Assembly: GCA_009746045.1 (NCBI GenBank)
Contig: RPFO01001117.1
Span: 2,501-43,032, forward strand
Direction: 5' to 3'
DNA from: Mesostigma viride
Taxonomy: Eukaryota; Streptophyta; Mesostigmatophyceae; Mesostigmatales; Mesostigmataceae
DNA length: 40,532 bases
Positions within the stretch are counted from its first letter, which is position 1, and every line of letters begins with the position of its first letter. The position numbers and the translations under genes are program-made. This document shows, in pieces, positions 22,835 through 32,000 of the stretch. Under the pieces are notes generated by a model. It saw only the letters and a program-made list of their open reading frames with translations, had not been told where the DNA came from and made no database searches.

Positions 22835-24148
22835 AGAAAATAAGCTGACTTTTTATCCAGCCAACCTGTGGCTAGCTGCTCTGGTTAGCATGACAAATGC
22901 TAACATTTACTCAGTGGGAAAGGTGAAGAGACCATTGGAACAGCCTACCTGACGCATGTGCCACCAAAGCATTGTGTCCCGCAAAATGCACACTGCCTCC
23001 TTTCTAACAAGCACGAGCCGCTCTCTTTAGGAGACAGGTGCCAGCTCGTCAGTGTCTGGGGAAAATGATGCCGCTGCTTAGGAAGACCGCGTGAATTTCC
23101 TCGAACACAACTGTCTATAAAGCACAAGAAATTTCAGAGAAGCATGGAAATAAAAGCATTACACCTTCCCGACAGGTTGCGGGCCACGCGCTGCAGAAAG
23201 CCAGCCACGTCACAGACGATTAACTAGCTAAAAGACACCCAGGAATCCAGCGATGCAGCGCCAGGACCCGCAACTTTCTGGCTGCATCTGGCCGGAAAGA
23301 AGGCAAAAAGCTTACGCTCAACGAGCTAAGAAAGCAGGAAAACGCTAGCTTAAGACGTTTAACACAAGAACGTACCATAACGGGCATTTATTCGTGCCCA
23401 GGCGCACAAGAAAGTCCACCCTTTCATGGAGTGGTTGGGCAGTACGCATCGCGCAGGGCTAATGTTATCTTACCGCAAAATGACGGGAAAGGTAAAGATA
23501 GCAGCGGGAATTTTTACGGCTTTAGAAACATCATTAAACTAGCTTTCCTTACGACCATCAAAACTGGCAACAATCGACAATCAACCCGGCAGGCATCCAT
23601 TATACTTTATTCATCCCGACAGAAATTCAGGCCGGACCCCCCCTGCCGATGGCAAAGAAAAAAAGCCCGCGACATTATAGATCGCAACCATCCCGCCATA
23701 AATTAGAATCAGTAACTAATTTTCTCCAACAATCGAGCATTTTTTCTGCTTTCCGCGTGCCAGATTTGTCACGTTTCGTCTAAAGGCAGTCGCCATGGCC
23801 ACTACCGCAAGGGGTGCGCGCACCGTGCCGACATAGCTTTTGGGCCTCAATTTGCACCGAAATTTGGTCCGTACCGTCCAGCTCAGTCGGATTATGTATG
23901 TGGATCGGCCGTGTTGGTTGCATACGCAGGTATATTAATTCTTGCATTCGCCCCGGACCTTCCCCAGGACAGGTCAGGATATAACAATAATTCTTGCATT
24001 CGCCCCCGCCCTTTCCTATGGCCTGGTCAGGTTTGGGCGCGACGCCACTAGCGCGGCGCCCGCGACAGAGTGGCCAGGCTCGAGCACGTTTTCTGGATCC
24101 CAAGCACCGGATTGGACACTGTCCGAGGACTGGACAGGAATTGGCTGA

Positions 24149-24190
24149 CCAATCGGATGCTTGCTCGTCGTCTCCAAAAACATATATAAA
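24149..24190 (+). promoter_or_regulatory. Possible CCAAT plus TATA promoter
   Basis: A CCAAT (24149-24153) lies 30 bp upstream of TATATAAA (24183-24190), an arrangement typical of RNA polymerase II core promoters. It lies about 700 bp upstream of the proposed first exon of the transposase-like gene and could drive it, but nothing in the sequence proves that link. Confidence 0.35.
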
Positions 24191-24470
24191 GAGCCAAATC
24201 GCGCGAACTACGCAATGATCCTTTAAGCAGCGTTACTCTGCCGAAATGTCAACCTAGGCCGGTCAAGTGACGCCGAGGTGTTCACCGATAGTTCAGGTCA
24301 GCCACAGCGCGCCTTCGAATGTAGGCACGGTCGCATTTTTTTTTAGGAAATGTAGAATTGTTGTCGACCAGCTACCAACGCCCGACCGGACCCATACAAC
24401 GGAAACATCAAGGCGAAGGCGATGTGATGTAGGTGTGTCTGATATCTCATTAATACACAGAGCATCGTGA

Positions 24471-24605
24471 ATATAATATATAATATAAATTATATAATAT
24501 ACTATAATTAATATATAATTTTAATTTTATGTTAATTTTAATGTTATTTCATATAACATAATATAGCATAATATAATTAATATAATATAATATTATATAA
24601 ACTAG
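24471..24605. repeat. AT-rich low-complexity tract
   Basis: This tract consists of A and T only over long stretches, with ATATAATATAA-like words repeated. No element ends are visible. Confidence 0.85.
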
Positions 24606-24889
24606 TATATAAAAAATTAAAATGTAAAAGAAAAATATCTACCTTATTGGGGTTTATTGTTCCTTTCCAGTTCAGCATAAGTACACTCTTGAGTGTGTGC
24701 AATGTTTGGTTATACGCCATTGTCTTAAAATAGCAACCAATGTAAACCTCCGTCCTAACCACATTTGGATACAATAAAGACATTGATGCCTGACACATAG
24801 CATTCATTGCTTGAAATACCATGCATATTTTGTGTCAATGTTCTGCAGACCACAGCTTTAAGTGGGCATACTTCGCTTTCCTCAATATA

Positions 24890-24916
24890 ATGGCGACATG
24901 GCATTTGGTGAAAGTG
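24890..24916 (+). CDS. Candidate first coding exon of the DDE gene
   Basis: ATG at 24890 begins MATWHLVKV, followed at once by a consensus donor, GTGAGT (24917-24922). A strong acceptor (ATCCTCAG) ends at 25568, giving a 652-bp intron occupied by the 225-bp tandem repeat. Joining to the next exon in phase 0 gives GFRCRGIKRRKKSAAV and then a stop. Entering the better downstream frame requires a one-base change in the A7 run near 25600. The exon is therefore tentative. Confidence 0.25.
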
Positions 24917-24929
24917 GTGAGTGCCATGA

Positions 24930-25500
24930 AGTTGCGCCGGCCGTCGTTATCCATGACGAACTGAATGGGTTTCGTGCAAATCAAGTTTTTTGTTTTGGTG
25001 TTCCAGTTGCGCCGGCCGGCGTTTCCAATGGTATCTTGCGCGCATTTGCAAAAGCTTGCACGCTTATCAACATTTTGTGTTGGTGAACATTTTATCACCT
25101 CTGGGATTTCCGCCTTCACTACCTGAGTTGCTTCTTTGTGGTTTTCAAATGCAACCGAGTTACGCCGGCCGTCGTTACTCATGACAAATTGTAGGGGTTT
25201 TGTGCAAATCACTTTTGTATGGTTTATGTACATGCATCCAGTTGCGCCGGCCGGCGTTTCCAATGGTATCTTGCAGTTGCGCAATCAGGCCCCATTACCA
25301 AAAGTGTGTTTGTACATCTTTTTTACACCTGAAGGATTTCTGCCTGCATATCCTGAGTTGCTTCTTAATGGTTTTTAATTGCGCCCGAGTTACGCCGGCC
25401 GTCGTTATTAATGACAAACTGTATGTGTTTCATAAAATCACTTTTGTATGGTTTACATGTATCCAGTTGCGCCGGCCGGCGTTATTAATGACGCTTGTCG
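24930..25500 (+). repeat. ~225-bp tandem repeat with a paired GCCGGC motif
   Basis: Three copies (period about 222-230 bp) each contain a pair of related words: GTTRCGCCGGCCGTCGTT at about 24934, 25158 and 25388, and GTTGCGCCGGCCGGCGTT at about 25007, 25242 and 25465. The second word of each pair is followed by TCCAATGG or ATTAATGAC. A related word recurs in the introns at 35651-37628 and 38376-38538. The block fits inside the proposed first intron of the transposase-like gene. Confidence 0.8.
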
Positions 25501-25568
25501 TTCTTGTTTGATGCCCATCGTTTTCGTCGTGTCTTTAATGGTGATTATTTATCATTACTCATCCTCAG

Positions 25569-25902
25569 GGCTTTCGGTGCCGCGGGATTAAGAGGCGAAA
25601 AAAATCAGCTGCCGTCTGACCAAAGTCTGATGGCGCAATCGGGGCGGGGGGCCATTTCCGACGGTTCGCGTCCCTTGTCCAAGGACGACCGGGAGCCTGC
25701 ACTTCGCGGTCCCCGGAGCGACAAGTACATCGAGAACAAGGGGTACAAAATTGCCAATGACATCTTTCCTATCATGGCGGAACGCGTGAAAGCAAACAAC
25801 CACAGGACGCCAGAGATGAGCGCGGAGGTTCTGTCTTGCGCAGCTTCAAGACTAAATGCCATGGTGGCCGAGAGCATTACGGCATTAAGAAGAGGAAGAA
25901 CT
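25569..25902 (+). CDS. N-terminal exon of DDE-type transposase-like gene, interrupted
   Basis: A strong acceptor (CATTACTCATCCTCAG) ends at 25568. The best frame runs to 25902, where the copia-like element is inserted at GAACT. It includes the words SDKYIENKGYKIANDIFPIM, AEVLSCAASRLNAMV and ESITALRRGRT, with no recognised domain. Beyond the 8.5-kb insertion, coding resumes in a frame one base back (-1), so either one base is missing near 25888-25898 or there is further splicing. In the alternative frame the last codons before the insertion read GIKKRKN and run smoothly into CDDGLPESWAESLRD after it. The assignment to the transposase gene rests on this continuity and not on domain evidence. 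Confidence 0.4.
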
Positions 25903-26310
25903 AGTTAGCTGAGATACCTCGAGGCTGCCTTGTGGCCGGAGCCACACAGGGGAACATACAGTGTGACCGGAGTTATTCTGGCGGAGACAGAATAACGGTG
26001 CCGAGCGCCGGTTGTGGCGCGACGCACACACGTGTACGCAAGTTACGTAGCTAGCAACTAGTCTAGTGGACGTTGTGCGTAGTAACGTTGCTCCAGGTCT
26101 AGAAGCCTCTAGAACCTGGACACGTGGCGGACAAGTGAGCGTAGTCCAGTTGTCCTAGGGATCTCGTGTGAGTGATGTGTCCACGACATATAATGTGTGC
26201 CCACATATGGAGTGAATAATGACAAGGAACGCCCGATCCCTGGCGTTGCTGCAGCCATCATTCTCACACTGAGTCCCCAACGTCTCCGACGTACATATAT
26301 ATATCTAACT
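25903..26310 (+). repeat. 5' LTR (408 bp)
   Basis: It begins AGTTAGCTGAG and ends TATCTAACT. Possible core promoter elements include TATAAT at 26189-26194. A near-perfect foldback occurs at about 26093-26119 (CCAGGTCTAGA with TCTAGAACCTGG). Apart from the single C/A difference, it matched the 3' LTR throughout on visual comparison. Confidence 0.95.
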
Positions 26311-26320
26311 TGGATTAGAC
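26311..26320 (+). promoter_or_regulatory. Putative primer-binding site
   Basis: TGGATTAGAC directly follows the LTR and begins TGG, as expected for pairing with a tRNA CCA end. The primer tRNA was not identified. The first gag ATG (26321) is immediately next to it, so there is essentially no leader. Confidence 0.5.
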
Positions 26321-27518
26321 ATGGCGCCGAAGAACTCGGAAGCTAAGAACAACAATGTCCGTCCCACCCTTCAGCGGGGAGGGGCAGGAAACGGTCGGGG
26401 TCGGCCTCCCGCTAACCGGGAGCCCCCCATTACCACGAGACTGCCTTTCACGGCGTCTCAGAGGAGAATGTCTCCTCGCAGTTCCCCACCGCGGGAGCGT
26501 GACGAAAATGTCACCTACCGCATGGTGGTGGCGGACAACCCTCGCCGGCAGCGTGAAGCTGTCGCTGCCGAGGAGTCTGCCCCCCAGGGGAACCGGGGCA
26601 CCGGGACTCGCAACGAGTCCGAGGTTGCCCCGCACCTCATGCCACCCGCCCCAGGGCGACAGGTGGAAGAGGATTCCTCCTCTATGGAGGAGGGGGAGGC
26701 TTCACCCTCTCCTAGGAGAGAGGTGACCTCCGGCCAGACGAGGTCATCGTCTGGCAATACCTCTGTCGGGAGGGCGCTGGCAGGCATGAGCCTCGGCGCG
26801 AACCCGACCCCTGCGTCCCAGGACGCAGGTGAGGTTTATGTTGACGGTTGGGGCCAGCTCCCCTTCAAGATCCCGGTGCGTAATGCACCAAATTTTCTGC
26901 CTTTCGACGGCTGGCGACTCCGCCAGCAGAGTACCCTCCCTGGCGGCTTCGTCCTGACCAAGTTCGCGGTTCAGGCGGTGGCGGCCGAGCTCCCGGAGGA
27001 CGTCCATTGTCGTTTTTCGCATGTTCAGGTTGCGATTTTGATCCGGCTGTACTTCTTGGCCGTGAGACAAGGAGTAACGGCTCTCGACATGTATTCGGAG
27101 GCTCGCCAGGTGGCAGCGGCCACGGTGGTGGCCAAGCCACCTCGGCCGGCCGAGGAGATGCCAAGGATGCCACCTGTCGTGCCAGTCGGCTGGGGACCTG
27201 CGACGGCATCCCCTGGTTCGGCAGCGACATCGACTGCGTCGCAGCAGCTGGCTGCAACTGTGTCGCCCCCGGCGTCGGCGGCGACCTTGCCGGCCGCGGC
27301 ATCCAAGACTGCAGCACCGGTGGGCGCCCCGTCTTCTCCAGTGGTGGCAGCGACAGCGACAGCGACAGCGACAGCAGCAGCGACAGCGACAGCGGCAGCG
27401 ACCCCTAGGCGGGCGGAGGGCAAGCGCCAGCCGCCTCCCCACGACACACCCGCCGCTGAGTCGGCACCGTCGGCATCAGCCGACAACACCAACGCCATCA
27501 CCACCCACCCCCCACGAA
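26321..27518 (+). CDS. gag, N-terminal frame
   Basis: ATG at 26321 (context GACATGGCG) opens the first gag frame. The first ~170 residues are disordered, rich in R, P, S and E. A more ordered part follows (YVDGWGQLPFKIPVRNAPNF; TKFAVQAVAAELPEDVHC; VAILIRLYFLAVRQGVTALD), then a low-complexity Ala/Thr/Pro tail encoded by a GACAGC repeat at 27350-27405. The frame stays formally open to 27841. Past a C6 run at about 27510-27516 its product becomes Pro/His/Arg-rich and unlikely, while the -1 frame becomes protein-like. No zinc knuckle or capsid motif is recognised here. The role in particle formation is inferred only from position. Confidence 0.6.
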
Positions 27519-27909
27519 GGCGGGTGCTTCGGCACCCCCATCGCAGTCCCAAGCCCCCGGCAGGGCCGGCAAGGGACCTGCCACGGCCCAGGCCGTGGCA
27601 AGGGATCATCCATCTCCCCCAGGGGAGGAGGATGTGGCCATGGAGACAGCCGAGGCACGCATCCCTGGGGATGACGTCGTCTCACTCCGTGAGCCAACCC
27701 TTTGGCGCGCAGTCCAGCGCTGCGCCCAGGGTATCCAAGGGGTGGCCAGCGAGAGGCTGGACGACAGGTTGGCTGAACACACCAGCCTGTTGTGTGCGAT
27801 CATCTATCATTTGCTCGATCAACCCTCGATTGAGCCGATGACCAGGAGGATGTGCGAGGCACTCCTCCCCGCCCTGCAGACCTTGCTGCGAGGCAAGAAG
27901 ATCGGGTGA
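27519..27909 (+). CDS. gag, second frame segment
   Basis: This continues gag in the -1 frame after the C6 run. It encodes PTKAGASAPPSQSQAPG, then VSLREPTLWRAVQRCAQGIQ, LDDRLAEHTSLLCAIIYHLL and RRMCEALLPALQTLLRGKK, a helical pattern typical of structural gag proteins, and ends at TGA 27907-27909. Near 27895 the -1 frame again reads better (RQEDRVNLATMVEMVQTLHR, through about 27969). Either single-base losses or unusual decoding is required to join the segments. Confidence 0.5.
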
Positions 27910-28024
27910 ATCTGGCCACGATGGTGGAGATGGTGCAGACGTTGCACCGGGTGTGCATGCAGCAAGCAAGTATGTATCTCCCCACTTGGTTGCGTGTACA
28001 GACAGGTAGCCAGCAGGGGGGGAC

Positions 28025-28248
28025 GTGCAGCAGACAAGCTCATCTAGCAGTGAGGATAGTGATGTTTCTCTCACCCCTACCTTTGAGCAATGGGAGGCAG
28101 CTAGGGCACGCAAGAGGCAGGCACAGAGTCAGGGTGTGCAGGGGGGCATGGACATGTCATCTTCACCAACACATGTTGTGCAGGCACCTAACCCCCCAGT
28201 GCAGCCAGCCACGCGTAGCAGGCCCTCACAGGTCTCACCTAGCATCCC
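28025..28248 (+). CDS. gag, linker frame segment
   Basis: This frame encodes QQTSSSSSEDSDVSLTPTF, then EQWEAARARKRQAQSQG and a Pro/Ser-rich stretch. It is protein-like up to about 28240, after which the next -1 frame continues with NTANAATSPGRSSSPSP. GTATGT at 27970 and GTGCAG ending at 28030 look like a 61-bp intron, but splicing there would not restore the frame. The segment is likely a disordered linker between two gag domains. Confidence 0.4.
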
Positions 28249-29004
28249 AACACTGCCAATGCTGCTACATCCCCAGGCAGGTCTTCTTCTCCCTCTCCCT
28301 CTTCACCCTCTCAGGATTGGCCAGTCTATAACGAGCATAGGCCAATTGACAGGATTATGGTGAGGGGGCTGCCAGAGGGGTATACTAGGCAGCAGGGTGC
28401 TCAGCTTCTTCTCTCTCTCAAGCTCGCTAGGGAGGAGCTGAATATCAAGAACTGGTTTGGGGCACTCATGCAGGGTGATTTCTTCCACCAATCCAATCCC
28501 TCCATCCAGCACTTGGTATCCATATATCAGCAAAGGTATCCCAGGTGGCAGGACACACAGGGTAGGGAGCCATGGGAGAATTTTCTGCGTGATCTGCATG
28601 ACCTGCTGTCTGCTCCCACCACTGTTGACATGTACTCTGCGTTTAACTGGGTGAAAACCTATAAGGTAGAAACTCAGAACTATGTAGCAGAGATCAAGAA
28701 GTGGGAACTTGCAGTGAAGGCCCACCCCGAGGTTAGCAAGCTAGATCACAAGTGGCTTGTTCATTCCCTGCTCGAGAAGCTTAACCTTGATCGTAACACC
28801 TTTGCCATGATCACCACAGGCTTGGCCACCCATTGGGAGTCGATGAAAGAGGCTCTCGATTATGTTAAGTTAGCCCTGGGTCCACTGTGTCAGGACTCAG
28901 CCCCTCCCCCCTCTACCTCTTCCCCCCCTGCGTCAAGCGGGCACGGGGGGAGGAATCAGATGAGGAGGGTAAGGCCAGGAAGGCCAAGGACAAGCGTCCT
29001 GTGA
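28249..29004 (+). CDS. gag, capsid-like domain
   Basis: Without a start of its own, this frame is protein-like from about 28249 and could initiate at ATG 28357. It ends at TAG/TGA-type stop 29002-29004. It encodes a helical domain of about 180 residues with QDWPVYNEHRPIDRIMVRGL, WFGALMQGDFFHQSNPSIQH, QQRYPRWQDTQGREPWENFL, VKTYKVETQNYVAEIKKWEL and KLDHKWLVHSLLEKLNLDRN. The hydrophobic spacing and the short Trp-rich helices resemble retrotransposon capsid domains. It overlaps pol by 118 bp, with pol in the -1 frame. Confidence 0.65.
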   Translation, partial: NTANAATSPGRSSSPSPSSPSQDWPVYNEHRPIDRIMVRGLPEGYTRQQGAQLLLSLKLAREELNIKNWFGALMQGDFFHQSNPSIQHLVSIYQQRYPRWQDTQGREPWENFLRDLHDLLSAPTTVDMYSAFNWVKTYKVETQNYVAEIKKWELAVKAHPEVSKLDHKWLVHSLLEKLNLDRNTFAMITTGLATHWESMKEALDYVKLALGPLCQDSAPPPSTSSPPASSGHGGRNQMRRVRPGRPRTSVL

Positions 29005-32000
29005 CGCTAGGGGAGGTGAAGACTCTTATGAGTCAGTTTGTTAAGAGCCTCAAGGGCAAGGGCAAGGGCAAGGGCAAGGGCAAGGGCAAGGGGCAGGGGA
29101 AGGGGAAGGGTAGGTCATCCCCCCCAGGGGGGAACGCTAACAAGTCTTCTGGGGCTGGGTCCTCCACCCCCAAGAAGGATGTGAAATGTGTGCGTTGTGG
29201 GCGTCGTGGACACAGCAAGGACAAGTGCCACAAACACAAGGAGCACCTGCCGCACCTGGAGGTGCTCTGCCACAAGTGCCTGGGACCGCCTCACGGGGAC
29301 CCCGCCAAGTGCACCAAGGAGCCGTGGCAGCCCCCTAAATGTAAGTCCTCACACCCTCACACGTGTCATGATGAGTCGTGTCCCCTACACCACCCAATAT
29401 CCAGCTCCACTGCCCAGGCAGGGACACAGGATGGGAGGATGTTGACAGGATGTCAAGTTAACTCTGTTACCTCTCACTCTCCACCTTCATGCTCAGCTGT
29501 CAAGGCTGTAAGCAAGGTTGGCAAAGTGTTGAAGTATTACACAGAAACCTCTGACAGTGAACCCAGGTTCACCTCCTTGATACCCAAGGTGTCCAGGGTC
29601 ATGACCCAAGCTCTTAGTAACATCAGTTATGAGGAGCTGGCATTGCAACTGCACTTACTGTATGGTCATGAGACATGTGCAGAGGTGGTAGCAGCTGCAT
29701 TGGGAGGTACGGCACTCAGGAAGGCATGTCAGCTGATCAGAAAACACTGTCAGCACTGCCAAATGTATGCACCTAAACCACCCAAGTGGCATGTAGCTAC
29801 ACCACCTAAGTGCAAGGGCAGAGTGGTCGGGGATGTGTTCCATATTAAGGGACAGCCCTATCTGGCGTTAAAGGACGCATGGTCCAGGTACACAGCAATA
29901 GAACCTCTCCCTGGTATGGACAAGTCTCAGTTGCATAGAGCTATATTAATAGCACAAGCCAGGTACTACCCAGTAGAAGCACTGCTGTTAGATCAGCAAT
30001 TTAGTTGCCTTGCTGGGGCAGAGGGCTGTGAAGCTATAGACCTGGCTGGGCTAGAAGATCATGAGAGACAAGGTATCATTGAGAGGGCAATTAGGTCTAT
30101 CAAAACCTTGGTAGCCAAAGAAGGTGAGAACCTGTTAGCTGACAGTGGGTCATACGCTGATAGGGCACTGTGGGCTACTAAGATATGCCAGATACTCAAT
30201 AGACGACCACTCCTGCAGACACCCTATGGTATTATCACACCAGATGGGTTACAGGCTGGGATATACCCACCTGAGGTACTAGCTGTGTACAATGCACAGC
30301 GTGCCCACGCTGCCAGCAGATTGGCAGCCAAGGATGCCAAGCATCCACGCCCATCCTTCAAGGAAGGGGACACAGTTCTCTTCTATAAGGAGTCAGGGCT
30401 AGGGAAGGTTGGGACATGGTTAGGCCCAGCCACTATCCTTAAGTTTTCCAGCACAGGCAAGACTGTGCATGTGAAACACAATGACACTGGGCATGTGCAC
30501 AAGTGCTCACCTCACAGGATTAAATTGTATTACACTCCACTGTCAGACGTGGCAGAGGAGGAAGAGCTGATGGTCGACAGCTCAGTACAGTTGCCTGGTA
30601 TATCTGGAGTACCCAGTGAGTGGTTGTTTGGAACACACACTGGTGAGTGTGATAGCCACAACACATGTGCACCCCAGGTCACCCTCAGTGAGCCTAGCCA
30701 GCCACAGCAGGTTAGACCACCTGTCAACGAGGGCACTAACCAAGAAGGTGGTCAGCAAGACAGCACACCTTCAGCGGTACCAGCTCAACCCATACCTACC
30801 GTGTCCAAACATGGGCTAGCAGAAGCGGTCCGCATACTGCAAGCAGCGCATAGAGCCAAAGCTCACACTGCTGCAGGGTCAGCCAAAGTGAGTAGGGCAG
30901 GTCACAGCGACAACAATCCAGCTCTAGTCGCGGTTGACACCCAAGCTCAGGTTAGCATCATCAGTGCATTGGCTGTACCACACCTAGAGTTAGAGCCTTC
31001 CCCTTGGCAACGGGTGGCTGATTTCTCTGGGCAGGCTAGCTTGACTGTTAAAGGTCAGGTTACCTTAAACATTCTTGGTATCCCCACACCTTTTCAGGTA
31101 CTGGAAGGATACACAGGAAATGCTTTGTTGGGTGATCCATTTATTTCTTACCCAGGTGTCACCATCTCTTGTGATAGGCTTGAGGTACAGGGCCTGGGTG
31201 GGGTGTCACTTGATCATTTTCAGGTACCACTCCAGACTTTGGTTGACACACAGCCAGCCACTGTCAAATTTGTTGCACCTAAGTATGCACCTGGGCACGA
31301 GCCACGTGTGGCAGATTTGGTGCACAGTCAGAAACTGCACCCCAAAGCATTTGGATTGGGAAAGTATGATGTTGCAAAAATGTCTCCCCTCTCCTATGAA
31401 CAGATTGTCCAGGACTGTCAAACTCAGGAAGGTTTCACTAAGTGGGTTGAAGCTTTTAGAAAGGCTATGGATGAATGGGTGGTTCCAGATCCACGTAGTC
31501 CCACCCACACACCTCCAGTCACTCCCTTAGAGCGTAAGCCCAACGGGAGCAAGCACCTAAGACTTAAGTTCGTGTGCAAGCACAAGCAAGCAGCAGATGG
31601 CTCTGTCATTTTCCATGCTAGGCCTTGTGTGACTGAGTTTAAGGGATCCACTGATTTGACAGAGGCAGATCTGTATACACCTGGCATTCAGCAAACTTCT
31701 CTTAAAATTTTGCTGTCTGTTTTTCTAGGGCACATCAATCAAGGTGATGATTATGTGTGCAAAGCCACTGACATTAAACGTGCATTTCTGAAAGGCTCAC
31801 CTGAAATAGCTGAGCAAGTTTGGCATGGGAAGGTGTATGTGGTCAACACACCTCAGGTGTGGTCTAAGGATATCCCACAACCATTTCTGAAAGCCAACAT
31901 AGGAGTGGAAGGTCTGCAATCTGCTCCTAGAATTTTCAGAATGTCAGCTCAAGCTGTGTTTGAGAAGCTAGGTGCTCGGTATGATGACATAGACCCTTGC

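Larger units (their letters stand above)
22613..24470. other. Unassigned region with no recognised gene
   Basis: No reading frame longer than about 110 codons looks coding. A short direct repeat, TTCTTGCATTCGCCCC, occurs at about 23936 and 23991. Two TATA-like sites are listed separately. Confidence 0.45.

Noticed and set aside
26515-28113. Minus-strand frames of up to 232 codons opposite gag
   Set aside because: They are shadows of the GC-rich gag coding strand, full of Arg/Cys/Ala runs, with no motif.
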